A DNA stretch of 54,106 bases from Clostridiales bacterium UBA6114 (GTDB lineage Bacteria; Bacillota; Clostridia; Oscillospirales; Butyricicoccaceae). The translations under genes were made by a program, and so were the position numbers. Below, piece by piece: positions 24,132 through 32,951 of this stretch; the stretch's first letter is position 1; each line of letters opens with the position of its first letter. Location: positions 85,576 to 139,681 of the forward strand of contig DIWE01000036.1 of assembly GCA_002423435.1 (NCBI GenBank), read 5' to 3'. The notes under the pieces are model-generated. The model saw nothing but the letters and a program-made list of their open reading frames with translations. It had not been told where the DNA came from and searched no databases.

Positions 24132-24971
24132 ATGGAAAGGGAAGCGAAGATAAGGCTTCTTAAGGATAAGGCGAGGGAGCTTCGAAAAACGGCGCTGACC
24201 ATGATCCATGAGGCAAAATCGGGACATCCGGGCGGGTCGCTGTCGGCGGCGGATATCATGGCGGCGCTTTATTTTGACGAATTGAAGCTTGACCCCTTAA
24301 ATCCGCAGTGGGAGGACAGAGACCGGTTCGTGCTGTCCAAGGGGCATGTCTGCCCGATCCTGTATTCGGCGCTTGCACTGCGGGGATTTTTTCCGTATGA
24401 GACCATACATACGCTTCGCCAATACGGGTCGATCCTGCAGGGTCACCCCGATATGAAGAGGTGCCCGGGCGTCGATATATCGACGGGGTCGCTGGGGCAG
24501 GGCGTGTCGTGCGCCGTCGGCATGGCGCTTTCCTATCGGCGCGACCGGAAGGACGCGCGGGTTTTTGCCCTTCTGGGAGACGGCGAGACCAACGAGGGCC
24601 AGGTTTGGGAAGCGGCGGAAGCCGCCGTAAAATACGCCTTGGACAATCTGGTGATCATCGTGGACAACAACGGCCTGCAAAACGACGGCTCCTGCGACGA
24701 CATCATGCCGACACAGGACCTCGCGGAGAAGTTCGAGGCGTTCGGATGCAGGACCTTTGGCATAGACGGGCACGACATGGAGCAGATCGTCGACGTGCTT
24801 TACAAAATCCGCATGGAGCGCGGGTGCGGCAGGCCGTTTGTGATTGTGGCGAAGACGGTAAAGGGGAAAGGGGTGTCGTTTATGGAAAATGCGGTGATGT
24901 GGCACGGCATGGCGCCCGACGATAAAGAATACGAGACGGCGATGGCGGAAGTGGAGTGTGGCCTCAGATGA
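24132..24971 (+). CDS. Transketolase, N-terminal (TPP-binding) subunit
   Basis: 279 residues, the first half of a split transketolase. Thiamine diphosphate marks are AKSGHPGGSLSAADIMA, KGHVCPILYSALA, GSLGQGVSCAVGMA and the GDGETNEGQVWEAAEAA...NNGLQNDG motif. ATG 24132 is preferred over GTG 24123 by spacing from AAAGGTGG. It overlaps the C-terminal subunit gene by 4 bp. Split transketolases occur both in the pentose phosphate pathway of anaerobes and in dedicated sugar-acid or sulfo-sugar pathways; the neighbours favour a dedicated pathway. Confidence 0.93.
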   Translation: MEREAKIRLLKDKARELRKTALTMIHEAKSGHPGGSLSAADIMAALYFDELKLDPLNPQWEDRDRFVLSKGHVCPILYSALALRGFFPYETIHTLRQYGSILQGHPDMKRCPGVDISTGSLGQGVSCAVGMALSYRRDRKDARVFALLGDGETNEGQVWEAAEAAVKYALDNLVIIVDNNGLQNDGSCDDIMPTQDLAEKFEAFGCRTFGIDGHDMEQIVDVLYKIRMERGCGRPFVIVAKTVKGKGVSFMENAVMWHGMAPDDKEYETAMAEVECGLR

Positions 24972-25894
24972 AAGCGCTCAGGGAAGGGTTCGGCGACGAG
25001 ATTGTAAAACTCGGCAGGGAGAACAAAAACGTATACGTTGTCGACTGCGACATCGGCAAATCCTGCAAGACGCAGCCGTTTGCGAGGGAGTTTCCCGGAC
25101 AGTATGTAAACGTGGGCATCGCGGAGCAGAACGCGGCCGGGGTCGGAGCCGGACTTGCCACCTGCGGGAAGATCCCCTTTGTCTGTACATATGCCGTGTT
25201 CGGCAGCATGAGGATGTGCGAGCAGATCCGGCAGGAGATGTGCTACCCGAAGCTCAACATCAAGATCGCGTGCTCGCACGGCGGACTGACGCCGGCAAAC
25301 GACGGGGCTTCACACCAGTGCATAGAGGATCTCGGCATCATGCGCACGCTGCCCAATATGACGGTTATCGCGCCGGGAGACTATTACGCGACGCGCAGGC
25401 TTGTAAGGGAGGCGGCCGGGATGTACGGCCCCGTGTACATGCGGTTTACGCGCGACGCGATCCCCTTCGTATACGACGAGGACGAGAAATTCGAGATAGG
25501 CAAGGCAAAGCTCTTAAAGCAGGGCGGCGACGTGACGATCATCGCGGCGGGCTCGGTGCTGCATCTGGCGGTAAAAGCCGCGAAGCAGCTCGAGGCCGGG
25601 GGCGTATCGGTAAGGCTTATCGATATGCACACAATAAAACCGCTCGACAGGGAGGCGGTGCAAAGAGCGCTGGAGGAGACCGGCGCGGTGCTGACCGTTG
25701 AGGACCACAATATCATCAACGGTTTGGGAAGCGCGGTATGCGAGGTCGCGGCGGAATACGGAAAGGGAAGGGTCAGGCGCATGGGCGTCCAGGACCAGTT
25801 CGGCGAATCCGGTCCGTATTATACGCTGCTCGAAAAAAACGGGGTCAAGGCGGAATCGATCGCCGAGGCTGCAAAAGGAATGATAAAACAATGA
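24968..25894 (+). CDS. Transketolase, C-terminal subunit
   Basis: 308 residues with the pyrimidine-binding domain (GIAEQNAAGVGAGLA containing the catalytic glutamate, residues about 55-60) and the C-terminal domain (about 185-305, KQGGDVTIIAAGS, LTVEDHN). With the N-terminal subunit it transfers two-carbon ketol units. Start ATG 24968 overlaps the preceding stop in ATGA; its own stop overlaps the RpiR start in the same way, so three genes are translationally coupled. Confidence 0.93.
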   Translation: MKALREGFGDEIVKLGRENKNVYVVDCDIGKSCKTQPFAREFPGQYVNVGIAEQNAAGVGAGLATCGKIPFVCTYAVFGSMRMCEQIRQEMCYPKLNIKIACSHGGLTPANDGASHQCIEDLGIMRTLPNMTVIAPGDYYATRRLVREAAGMYGPVYMRFTRDAIPFVYDEDEKFEIGKAKLLKQGGDVTIIAAGSVLHLAVKAAKQLEAGGVSVRLIDMHTIKPLDREAVQRALEETGAVLTVEDHNIINGLGSAVCEVAAEYGKGRVRRMGVQDQFGESGPYYTLLEKNGVKAESIAEAAKGMIKQ

Positions 25895-26745
25895 CCAACG
25901 ACAATATGCTGTGCCTGTCGCGCATACGGCAGCACTACGATCTTTTAAGCAATACCGAGCGGCGCATGGCCGACTTTATCCTCGCCGACTGGAAACGCGT
26001 CATCGATATGCCGGTGGCGCAGATCGCCGAGGAAGCGGGCGTGAGCCAGGCGACGGTGGTGCGGTTTTGCAGGTCCATCGGATTTAACGGCCTGCCGGAT
26101 TTAAAGCTGTGCCTGCGGCGCGAGCAGTTATCGCCGCTGGGCGAGCTCGACGACGTGGACAACGACGAATCGCCGGCGACTGTGGCCCAGAAGATCATGC
26201 GCTACAATAAGGACGCGATAGACGACATGCTGTCGGTGCTAAACGGCGAGCAGCTTAAGGCGGCGGCAGACGCGCTGAACTGCGCCACCCGGGTGGTTAT
26301 TATTGCGGAGGGAGGCTCGGCAAGCACGGCGAGGTGCGCGTTCGACGTGTTCATGCAGATTGGGCTGCCCTGTGCAATGGTGGAGGACCCGTTCTTCCAG
26401 ATACAGGCGGCGTCACTCATGAAGCCGGGCGAGGTGGCATTTACGGTATGCCACAGCGGAAGCGCGAAAGATACCGTGGAGAGCATGCAGAAGGCGCACG
26501 AGACGGGAGCGGTTACGATTTCCATCATGGGATTCGTCGGGTCGCCGCTTTCTAAGCATACGGATATCCCGCTGTACACAGGGCTGTCCGGACATGCGTT
26601 TTTCAGCGAGACGATATCGGCGCGTATCTGCGAGCTCAATCTGGTATCGGTATTGCATGCGCTTTTGGTGCTTCGAAACGAGGATAGGCTGGGGGATTAC
26701 CGCAGGCGCGTCAGCGAGCTTTTAAGCATCAAGAGGCTGAAATAG
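25891..26745 (+). CDS. RpiR-family regulator (HTH plus SIS domain)
   Basis: 284 residues: an N-terminal RpiR helix-turn-helix (about 1-77, MPVAQIAEEAGVSQATVVRFCRS pattern) and a SIS sugar-phosphate-binding domain (about 125-255, VIIAEGGSASTARCAFDVF and FTVCHSGSAKDTVESM). RpiR proteins respond to phosphorylated sugars or sugar acids. Its place inside the operon, coupled to transketolase, suggests feedback by an intermediate of the pathway. A candidate operator overlaps the operon promoter. Confidence 0.92.
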   Translation: MTNDNMLCLSRIRQHYDLLSNTERRMADFILADWKRVIDMPVAQIAEEAGVSQATVVRFCRSIGFNGLPDLKLCLRREQLSPLGELDDVDNDESPATVAQKIMRYNKDAIDDMLSVLNGEQLKAAADALNCATRVVIIAEGGSASTARCAFDVFMQIGLPCAMVEDPFFQIQAASLMKPGEVAFTVCHSGSAKDTVESMQKAHETGAVTISIMGFVGSPLSKHTDIPLYTGLSGHAFFSETISARICELNLVSVLHALLVLRNEDRLGDYRRRVSELLSIKRLK

Positions 26746-26798
26746 AAGCGTGCTTAGGTACGCGCGCCGGTCAAACAAAAACGAAGAGGTGTGTGATT

Positions 26799-27554
26799 AT
26801 GCGTTTTACGGATAAGGTTGCGGTTGTAACCGGTTCGGGCTCCGTCCGCGGAATCGGGCGGGAAACTGCGCTGCTGCTCGCCGAGGAAGGGGCGAGGGTG
26901 GTGGTGGCCGATATGAACCTCGAAGGCGCGAGGAGCGTTTCAGAGGAGATCGAGGCAAAAGGCCGCGCGGCGATTTTTGTGCAGGTGGACATCACCGATG
27001 AAACGTCTGTAAAGGCAATGGTGGATGCGGCGGTCGCGAAATACGGCAGGCTGGATATCCTGGTGAACAATGCGGGCATCACCCAGCCGATAACCACGAT
27101 GAAGATGACGGCCGAGGACTTTCAGAGGATCGTCAGGGTAAATTTGTTCGGCACCTATTTGTGCTCCAGGGCGGCGATACCCGAAATGGCAAAGAACCGC
27201 TACGGGCGAATTGTGAACTTAAGCTCGGTCTCGGGCAAGCGGGGCGGCGGCGTATACGGCGGCTCCCATTATTCGGCGGCCAAGGCGGGCATATTGGGCT
27301 TTTCGAAGGCCCTTGCGCGCGAGGTTGTCGACGACGGGATCACGGTCAACTGCGTGTGCCCCGGACTTGTCGCCACGGATATGCGCGCGGGGATTTCCGA
27401 CGAGAAGGAGCACGCGATGTGGGAAACCATACCGATGCGGCGCCCGGCGAGCGCAAGAGAGATCGCGAATACCATCGCGTTCCTCGCGTCCGACGACGCG
27501 TCGTATATCACCGGCGAGGACATCGATGTCAACGGCGGCTCGCATATGGACTGA
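26799..27554 (+). CDS. Short-chain dehydrogenase/reductase
   Basis: 251 residues of the classical SDR family. The Rossmann motif TGSGSVRGIG, NNAG at about residue 89, catalytic Ser in LSSVSG, and YSAAK (Tyr and Lys of the tetrad) are all present; DGITVNCVCPGLVATDM and the ITGEDIDVNGG end are typical of FabG-like sugar or polyol dehydrogenases. Asp in VVVADMNLEGA favours NAD over NADP. ATG 26799 lies behind GAGGTG. The substrate is likely the transported hydroxy acid or a polyol derived from it. Confidence 0.93.
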   Translation: MRFTDKVAVVTGSGSVRGIGRETALLLAEEGARVVVADMNLEGARSVSEEIEAKGRAAIFVQVDITDETSVKAMVDAAVAKYGRLDILVNNAGITQPITTMKMTAEDFQRIVRVNLFGTYLCSRAAIPEMAKNRYGRIVNLSSVSGKRGGGVYGGSHYSAAKAGILGFSKALAREVVDDGITVNCVCPGLVATDMRAGISDEKEHAMWETIPMRRPASAREIANTIAFLASDDASYITGEDIDVNGGSHMD

Positions 27555-27596
27555 ACCGGCGTTTGATGTACAAACAATTTAAGAGGAGGAACCAGT

Positions 27597-28664
27597 ATGA
27601 AGAAAAGGATTCTGGCAATACTTCTGGCAGCGATGATGCTTTCGGTCTGCGCCTGCTCTGCATCTGGACCCGCAGCGACCACCGCCGCCGAAACCGCGCC
27701 CGCCGGAGAAAGCACATCCGCGCCCCCCGCAAACCAGGCAGTGGAGTACACCCTCAAAGTCGGCCACAGCGATACCGTCACCAATCTGATCCATATCTCC
27801 CTCGAGCACTTTGCCGAATACGTATCAAAGGAGACAAACGGCCGTGTCAAGGTGGATGTCTATGCGGCCGAGTCCATCGGCAGTAACGCGGAGATGGCCG
27901 AAATGGTTTCCATGGGAAACCTCGACTGCGTCATGATGCCCTCCGGCCAGGAGGGGGTTTACGCACCGAAGGTTTTAGTTCTGGAATTGCCGTTTTTGTT
28001 CTCAAGCTATGAACAGGCATACGCCGTATTGGACAGTGAGCTTGGTCAGTCGCTTGTCTCCGACCTTGCCGACCACAACATGATCCAGCTGGCCTATTGG
28101 GAGAACGGCCTGCGTCAGATCACCAACAACGTGCGCCCGATTGAGAAGCCCGCCGACCTGAAGGGGCTCAAGATCAGGGTCCCGGAAGGCAGCATGACTT
28201 TTTCCATATTCAAGGCGCTGGGCGCAAGCCCGTCGCCGCTCGCGTTCTCCGAGCTGTACCTCGCCCTGCAGCAGGGCACCTTCGACGGCCAGGAAAACCC
28301 GATATCGAACATAAGCGCGAATAACTTCCAGGACGTTCAGAAGTACCTCACCATTTCCAACCATAAATACGAGCCTAAAAACATGATATTCAGCCTGTCC
28401 ACATGGGAAAAGCTGCCCGAGGACGTTAGGTCGGTGCTGCTCGAGGGCGCCGGGATCTACGGCGCGGAGCACCGCAAGGCGATCGTCGACAGCTCCGACA
28501 GCATGCTCGAGAAGCTCGAGGCCGCGGGCATGCAGGTATCCCGTCCAGACACCTCTGTATTCCAGGAAGCGACAAAATCCGTCTATACGGACTTTTATGC
28601 GCAGAACGACTGGGCGGAGGACCTGGTAAAACAGATCAAGGACATCATTGCCACCGTAAAATAG
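27597..28664 (+). CDS. dctP: TRAP substrate-binding lipoprotein (DctP), system 2
   Basis: 355 residues. Lipoprotein signal with lipobox SVCAC, an Ala/Thr/Pro linker, then the DctP domain (about 50-350). The conserved arginine lies in LKGLKIRVPEGSMTF and the FDGQENPISNI segment follows. AGAGGAGGAACC precedes the ATG. It follows the SDR by 42 bp and precedes dctQ by a 114-bp gap that contains two hairpins. Ligand unknown. Confidence 0.93.
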   Translation: MKKRILAILLAAMMLSVCACSASGPAATTAAETAPAGESTSAPPANQAVEYTLKVGHSDTVTNLIHISLEHFAEYVSKETNGRVKVDVYAAESIGSNAEMAEMVSMGNLDCVMMPSGQEGVYAPKVLVLELPFLFSSYEQAYAVLDSELGQSLVSDLADHNMIQLAYWENGLRQITNNVRPIEKPADLKGLKIRVPEGSMTFSIFKALGASPSPLAFSELYLALQQGTFDGQENPISNISANNFQDVQKYLTISNHKYEPKNMIFSLSTWEKLPEDVRSVLLEGAGIYGAEHRKAIVDSSDSMLEKLEAAGMQVSRPDTSVFQEATKSVYTDFYAQNDWAEDLVKQIKDIIATVK

Positions 28665-28693
28665 CGGACGCACAGCTTTATTACCGATTTGAT

Positions 28694-28720
28694 GGGGGGA
28701 AGTCAACACAAATTCCCCCC
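28694..28720 (+). other. Hairpin in the dctP-dctQ gap, system 2
   Basis: GGGGGGAA (28694-28701) pairs with TTCCCCCC (28713-28720). With no T-run after it, it is better seen as an mRNA-stabilising or partial-termination hairpin that lets the binding protein be made in excess of the membrane subunits. Confidence 0.55.
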
Positions 28721-28733
28721 ATTCATTCTCCTG

Positions 28734-28761
28734 GCCGGAGCAGATTATCATGCTCCGGCTA
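28734..28761 (+). repeat. Collapsed copy of MITE family A (hairpin)
   Basis: The first nine bases of the left end (GCCGGAGCA) are joined directly to the last 19 bases of the right end (GATTATCATGCTCCGGCTA), giving a perfect 9-bp stem. It lies between dctP and dctQ, just before the dctQ ribosome binding site, and looks like an internal-deletion or excision remnant. Confidence 0.75.
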
Positions 28762-28778
28762 TGAAAGAGGTGAATACC

Positions 28779-29315
28779 TTGAAGATCATGCTGGGAAAAA
28801 TGAGCAGCTTTCTCGATCGGATCGCAACGGCGATCACAGTCGCGCTCATGGCGTTTTTATCCGTGCTGTTTTTCATATCCGTTTTCTGGAGGTTCGTTTT
28901 GGACAGTCCTTTGGAGTGGCAGTACGAGACCACGCTGCTTTGCCTGTCATGGGTGGTTTTTATCGGCATGTCCATGACGTTTAGGGCCAAGGAGCATATG
29001 GCTCTGACCTTCGTCACCAACGCGCTTGCGCCGAAGGTGAGGCTCAAGTGGCTCAACGTGATAGACGCCGTATGTATCGTATTTCTGATTGTTGGGATTT
29101 TTTCGGGTACCTCCGTCGTCAAATCGACCTGGAGCAATTACTATCTTACCCTGCCGTTTATTCGCAAGAGCTTTTTCTATCTGGCGTTTCCGATAGGGTG
29201 TGCGATATCCGTCATTCATCTGATATACAATATCTGCACAAGGGATCTGGCTTCCGTCGCTGTCCGCGGCTCCGATAACGCCGGGAAGCCGGCAAAGAAA
29301 TCAAAAGAGGGATAG
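28779..29315 (+). CDS. dctQ: TRAP transporter small membrane subunit (DctQ), system 2
   Basis: 178 residues with four membrane helices; PLEWQYETTLLCLSWVVF corresponds to the DctQ signature, and the C-terminus ends in a basic tail (KPAKKSKEG). I choose TTG 28779 because GAGGTGA lies five bases upstream; an in-frame ATG at 28761 is inside the MITE remnant and lacks a ribosome binding site, and ATG 28788 is another choice. It ends 4 bp before dctM. Confidence 0.85.
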   Translation: MKIMLGKMSSFLDRIATAITVALMAFLSVLFFISVFWRFVLDSPLEWQYETTLLCLSWVVFIGMSMTFRAKEHMALTFVTNALAPKVRLKWLNVIDAVCIVFLIVGIFSGTSVVKSTWSNYYLTLPFIRKSFFYLAFPIGCAISVIHLIYNICTRDLASVAVRGSDNAGKPAKKSKEG

Positions 29316-29319
29316 GCAT

Positions 29320-30606
29320 ATGTGGTTGTATGCGCTTTTATTGATCGGGTTGTTCCTGATCCTGATGATTCTGGGAGTCCCCATCGCATTCTCGCTGGCG
29401 TTGTCCGCGATCATTACGGTCGTGACCACCGGCAATTTTACCGTAACCGCAATCATCCACAGGATGATAGGCAACTCAAGCTCATATACCCTTCTGGCGA
29501 TACCGTTCTTCATACTGGCGGCCAAGCTGATGAACACGGGCGGAATTACAAGGCGGATATTCCGGGTGGCGTCGGCGTGGGTCGGCAGCATCCCGGGCGG
29601 CCTCGGGCACGCCAATATCGTCGCCTCCGTCATTTTTTCGGGCATGAGCGGCTCGGCGGTCGCCGATGCGGGCGGCCTCGGCCAGGTCGAGGTGGACGCG
29701 ATGACCAAGGACGGCTTCGACCCGGATTTTTCGGCGGCCGTTACCTGCGCCTCCGCGACGATAGGGCCGATCATCCCGCCCAGCATCCCCGCGGTGGTGT
29801 ACGGCATGATGACCGAGGTGTCCGTAGGCTCTCTTTTTATCGGCGGGATCATACCGGGCCTGCTGCTCGCCGTATCCTGCTCCGTAGTCGTCTATTACAT
29901 CAGCTTAAAGCGCAAATATCCCGTGCGCAGGTTCAGTCTTAGGGAGGTCGGCGTATCGACCGCCGATGCGTTTCTTTCGCTTTTGACCCCCGTGATCATT
30001 ATCGGCGGCATATGGTCGGGCATATTCAGCCCTACCGAGGCCGCCGCAATGGCTGCGTGTTACGCGTTTGTTCTCGCTGTGATTGTCTACCGCGAGATGA
30101 CTTTCAGGGAGGTCGGCAAGGCGATAGCGGACACCGTGCGCGACAGCGCGGGCATTTTGCTGATTATCTGCGGCGCCGCGGCGTTCTCCTGGCTTGTCAC
30201 CATGTTCGGACTCACCAAAGTATTCTCCGCCGCCATGACCAACTTTACGGACAACAAGTACATATTATTACTGCTCCTGAATATCGCCTTCCTGCTGATC
30301 GGCATGTTTATGGAGGCGCTGGCCGTGATGACGATAACAATACCGTTTCTGATCCCTCTTGTATCTGCGTTTGGTATTGATCCCGTGCATCTCGGGGTCG
30401 TGCTGATACTAAACCTCATGATCGGCCTCTCAACGCCTCCCGTGGGGACGTCGCTGTTCGTATGCGCCAAGGTCGCGGACATATCGATCGAACGGATGTA
30501 TAAGGCTATTTTGCCGTTTTTGATCCCGCTGATCGCGGTGCTGTTCCTGATTACATACGTGCCGGGCCTGGTGACGTGGCTGCCCGGCCTGCTGCAGAAC
30601 GGGTAA
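29320..30606 (+). CDS. dctM: TRAP transporter large membrane subunit (DctM), system 2
   Basis: 428 residues, about 12 membrane helices. Family segments include YTLLAIPFFILAAKLMN, SGMSGSAVADAGGLGQ, GPIIPPSIPAVVYGMM and MIGLSTPPVGTSLFV. AGAGGGATAGG precedes the ATG. Last gene of the six- or seven-gene plus-strand operon; a hairpin follows at 30674. Confidence 0.94.
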   Translation: MWLYALLLIGLFLILMILGVPIAFSLALSAIITVVTTGNFTVTAIIHRMIGNSSSYTLLAIPFFILAAKLMNTGGITRRIFRVASAWVGSIPGGLGHANIVASVIFSGMSGSAVADAGGLGQVEVDAMTKDGFDPDFSAAVTCASATIGPIIPPSIPAVVYGMMTEVSVGSLFIGGIIPGLLLAVSCSVVVYYISLKRKYPVRRFSLREVGVSTADAFLSLLTPVIIIGGIWSGIFSPTEAAAMAACYAFVLAVIVYREMTFREVGKAIADTVRDSAGILLIICGAAAFSWLVTMFGLTKVFSAAMTNFTDNKYILLLLLNIAFLLIGMFMEALAVMTITIPFLIPLVSAFGIDPVHLGVVLILNLMIGLSTPPVGTSLFVCAKVADISIERMYKAILPFLIPLIAVLFLITYVPGLVTWLPGLLQNG

Positions 30607-30673
30607 CCAAGAGTTTAGAAGTTAAGCCGATATACAGACTCGATGCGCGATCCGAAAGAATTTTGTGCTCTGA

Positions 30674-30714
30674 GAAGAGGCCGGAATGAGCTTTTGATTC
30701 ATTCCGGCCTCTTC
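30674..30714 (+). terminator. Hairpin after dctM, system 2
   Basis: Perfect 16-bp arms GAAGAGGCCGGAATGA / TCATTCCGGCCTCTTC. No T-run follows, so the termination strength is uncertain. Confidence 0.6.
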
Positions 30715-30765
30715 GGCATTCCCGCCGCTCTTCATATGATTTCTCTCGCGTTCCAAAATCTCGTA

Positions 30766-30794
30766 TTGTTATTCGGGCTCCGGTGAGCTAAAAT
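30766..30794 (+). promoter_or_regulatory. Promoter of the hydroxyacid dehydrogenase gene
   Basis: TTGTTA (30766-30771) and TAAAAT (30789-30794), spacer 17 bp, 54 bp upstream of the start. Confidence 0.65.
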
Positions 30795-30848
30795 AGATTT
30801 GGAAAAAATTGTAATTCAACGGTTTCCAACCGATGACGGAGGTGCTTT

Positions 30849-31904
30849 ATGGCAAAGGAAAAGCTTGTGATTGTATCGCTTGGACAAAAATTCAATTCGG
30901 ACGAGGCCCGTTACCGCTATTTTAAGGGGATGTTCGACTATCTGAAGGAGCAGGGTTTGGACGTTTCCATCGAAAACGGAGACGAATATGACGAGGAGCT
31001 GACCGTCCGGCTGCTTCGGGATATGGACGGCGTCATTTTTTCGAGCAACGGCCCCATGTCGCGGGGCGTCATGGAAAGGCTGCCGAGGCTTAAATTCGTC
31101 ATGCGCTTTGGAATCGGGCTCAATTCCATCGATCTCACGGCCGCCACCGAGCTTAAAAAAATCGTCTGCTACACGCCCGGCTACTGCAGCGAGGAGGTCG
31201 GAATCCATGCCGTAGCGCTTGCGTTGTCAAGCCTGCGAAACGTGACCTATTACGACCGTCTGGTGCGCGGCGGAGCCTGGCCGCGCGGCAACGGCCCGCT
31301 GCCCGAAAGACCCCGCAGCATGACGGTCGGCACCTTCGGCCTCGGCCTGTCCGCCCGGGTGTTCGCAAGGGCCATGGGGCAGGGCCTCGGCGCAAGACTC
31401 ATCGCCTGCGACCCTTACGCTTTGAGGGAGGACGCCGAAAAGCTGAATGTCGAGCTTGTCTCCTTTGAAGAATTGCTGGAGCGCTCCGATCTCATTTCGA
31501 TCCATGCGCCGCTGAACCGGGAGACCTATCACGCCTTTAACGCCGAAGCCTTCGGCAAAATGAAAACAAACGCCATTCTGGTAAACGTATCCCGCGGACC
31601 CGTGGTGGATACGGACGCTTTGGTCGGCGCGCTTAAAAGCGGCCGGATCGCAAAGGCTGCGCTGGACGTGTTTGAGGTTGAGCCTCTCGCCGACGATTCC
31701 CCGCTGCGCGGCTTCGAAAACGTCGTACTGACGCCGCACAGCGCCTATTACGGGCGCGAGTCGGTCGAGGACGCCAATTTCCTGATCGGCCGCATTACCG
31801 CAGCCGTTTTCAATAAAAAGCTGCTTTATAAAAAGCATTTGGCAAATCCGGAGGTTTTAGCCCTGCTGCCGGACTATACGCTGACGGACGGACCCGTGGA
31901 ATAG
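30849..31904 (+). CDS. D-isomer-specific 2-hydroxyacid dehydrogenase (phosphoglycerate dehydrogenase/CtBP-like)
   Basis: 351 residues. The NAD-binding Rossmann motif is GTFGLGLSARVFARAM near residue 160; substrate and catalytic residues are the arginine in VMRFGIGLNSIDL, the arginine in NVSRGPVVDTDALVGAL, Glu in DVFEVEPL and His in LTPHSAYYG. No ACT domain is present, so serine biosynthesis is unlikely; glyoxylate, hydroxypyruvate or another 2-keto acid reduction fits better. It has its own promoter and terminator downstream of the transketolase/TRAP operon and probably belongs to the same pathway. Confidence 0.9.
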   Translation: MAKEKLVIVSLGQKFNSDEARYRYFKGMFDYLKEQGLDVSIENGDEYDEELTVRLLRDMDGVIFSSNGPMSRGVMERLPRLKFVMRFGIGLNSIDLTAATELKKIVCYTPGYCSEEVGIHAVALALSSLRNVTYYDRLVRGGAWPRGNGPLPERPRSMTVGTFGLGLSARVFARAMGQGLGARLIACDPYALREDAEKLNVELVSFEELLERSDLISIHAPLNRETYHAFNAEAFGKMKTNAILVNVSRGPVVDTDALVGALKSGRIAKAALDVFEVEPLADDSPLRGFENVVLTPHSAYYGRESVEDANFLIGRITAAVFNKKLLYKKHLANPEVLALLPDYTLTDGPVE

Positions 31905-31966
31905 GAGGCCTGCCCTGAGACCCCCGTCTGCCGTTTTCAATCGGACGAAATAGCGATTCGTACCGT

Positions 31967-32013
31967 AAAAAAACCGGAAAAGAACTGCTTTATACAGTAC
32001 TTCCCGGTTTTTT
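31967..32013 (+). terminator. Terminator after the hydroxyacid dehydrogenase gene
   Basis: AAAAAACCGG...CAGTAC-type interrupted hairpin ending in CCGGTTTTTT. Confidence 0.75.
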
Positions 32014-32078
32014 GACTTTCGGATATGCTGCGCCATTGTCAAGAGTATTGCCGTTTGGGTTTTTCATGTTACAATTAG

Positions 32079-32140
32079 AAAAAGGCCTTTTCGCCCTCCG
32101 GTTCGCAGCTTTATTGAAATCCGCCGCGAGGGCAAAAAGG
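32079..32140 (-). terminator. Terminator after iclR
   Basis: On the minus strand CCTTTTTGCCCTC pairs with GAGGGCGAAAAGG across a loop of about 28 nt, followed by CCTTTTTC. Confidence 0.65.
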
Positions 32141-32146
32141 GTAGCT

Positions 32147-32920
32147 TTATAAAGCGGCCGTGCGGGAAATTTCCTGGCAGATCGCCCCCGCCGTTTTGAG
32201 GAGCTCTCCGGCGATGCTCTCGCGCGTCTGCTCGTTCATGCGGATGGACGGGCCGGACACGCTTACCGCCCCGACGGGGGTGCCGCGCTTGTCGAAGATC
32301 GGCGCGGCGACGCAGATCAGCCCGTATTCAAGCTCCTCAAAGTCGTAGGCTACGCCCCGTTTGCGCGCGGCCCTTAAATTGGCCATTAACAGCTCCTTCG
32401 ACGTTATGGTGTTCGAGGTAAGCTGTTCGAGGGTGAGGCCGTCGAAGAGCTTAAGGACCTCGGCCTCGTCTAAAAAGGCGAGGATCGCTTTCCCGATCGC
32501 CGTGCAGTAAAGAGGCAGGCGCTTTCCGACGCTTGTACAGATGCGCATGGAGTGCGGGCTTTCCTTTTTCTCCACATAAACGACAGAGTCGCCGTCGCGC
32601 AGGGCGAGATTGACGGTTTCCCCCGTCGCTTCCAAAAGCGAGTTTAAGTAGGGCTCGCATACGTCGCAAAGCTCGAGCTTGGCGTTGACGGCGAGGCAAA
32701 AAAGGTCGATGCCGAGCCGGAATTTGCCGTTTTCTTCGTTCTGCTCAAGGAATTTTTCCGCCTTGAGTGTATTGATGATCCCGGCGGTCGTGCTTTTATG
32801 CAGCCCGATCATCCTGCTGATCTCCGAAAGTCCAAGCTCGCGGGACCCGACAAAGCACCGCAGAATGGAAATTGCCCTCGAAACAGACTGGATCGCCGGT
32901 CTTTTTATGGAATCGCTCAC
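32147..32920 (-). CDS. IclR-family transcriptional regulator
   Basis: 257 residues: N-terminal winged helix-turn-helix (about 5-75, LSEISRMIGLHKSTTAGIINTL pattern) and a GAF-like effector domain (about 85-250, with LPLYCTAIGKAILAFL and GAVSVSGPSIRM). GTG 32920 is preferred because GGAGGG lies six bases upstream; ATG 32926 touches that site. It is divergent from the one-carbon operon starting at panB and is the likely regulator of it. It also lies beside the hydroxyacid dehydrogenase gene, so its target is not certain. Confidence 0.9.
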   Translation of the reverse strand: MSDSIKRPAIQSVSRAISILRCFVGSRELGLSEISRMIGLHKSTTAGIINTLKAEKFLEQNEENGKFRLGIDLFCLAVNAKLELCDVCEPYLNSLLEATGETVNLALRDGDSVVYVEKKESPHSMRICTSVGKRLPLYCTAIGKAILAFLDEAEVLKLFDGLTLEQLTSNTITSKELLMANLRAARKRGVAYDFEELEYGLICVAAPIFDKRGTPVGAVSVSGPSIRMNEQTRESIAGELLKTAGAICQEISRTAAL

Positions 32921-32951
32921 TGACATCCCTCCGCGGAAAAACATTATAGCC

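Noticed and set aside
24461..25701. Long arginine-rich frames overlapping the transketolase genes
   Set aside because: They are frame-shifted shadows of GC-rich coding sequence; both real subunits are intact.
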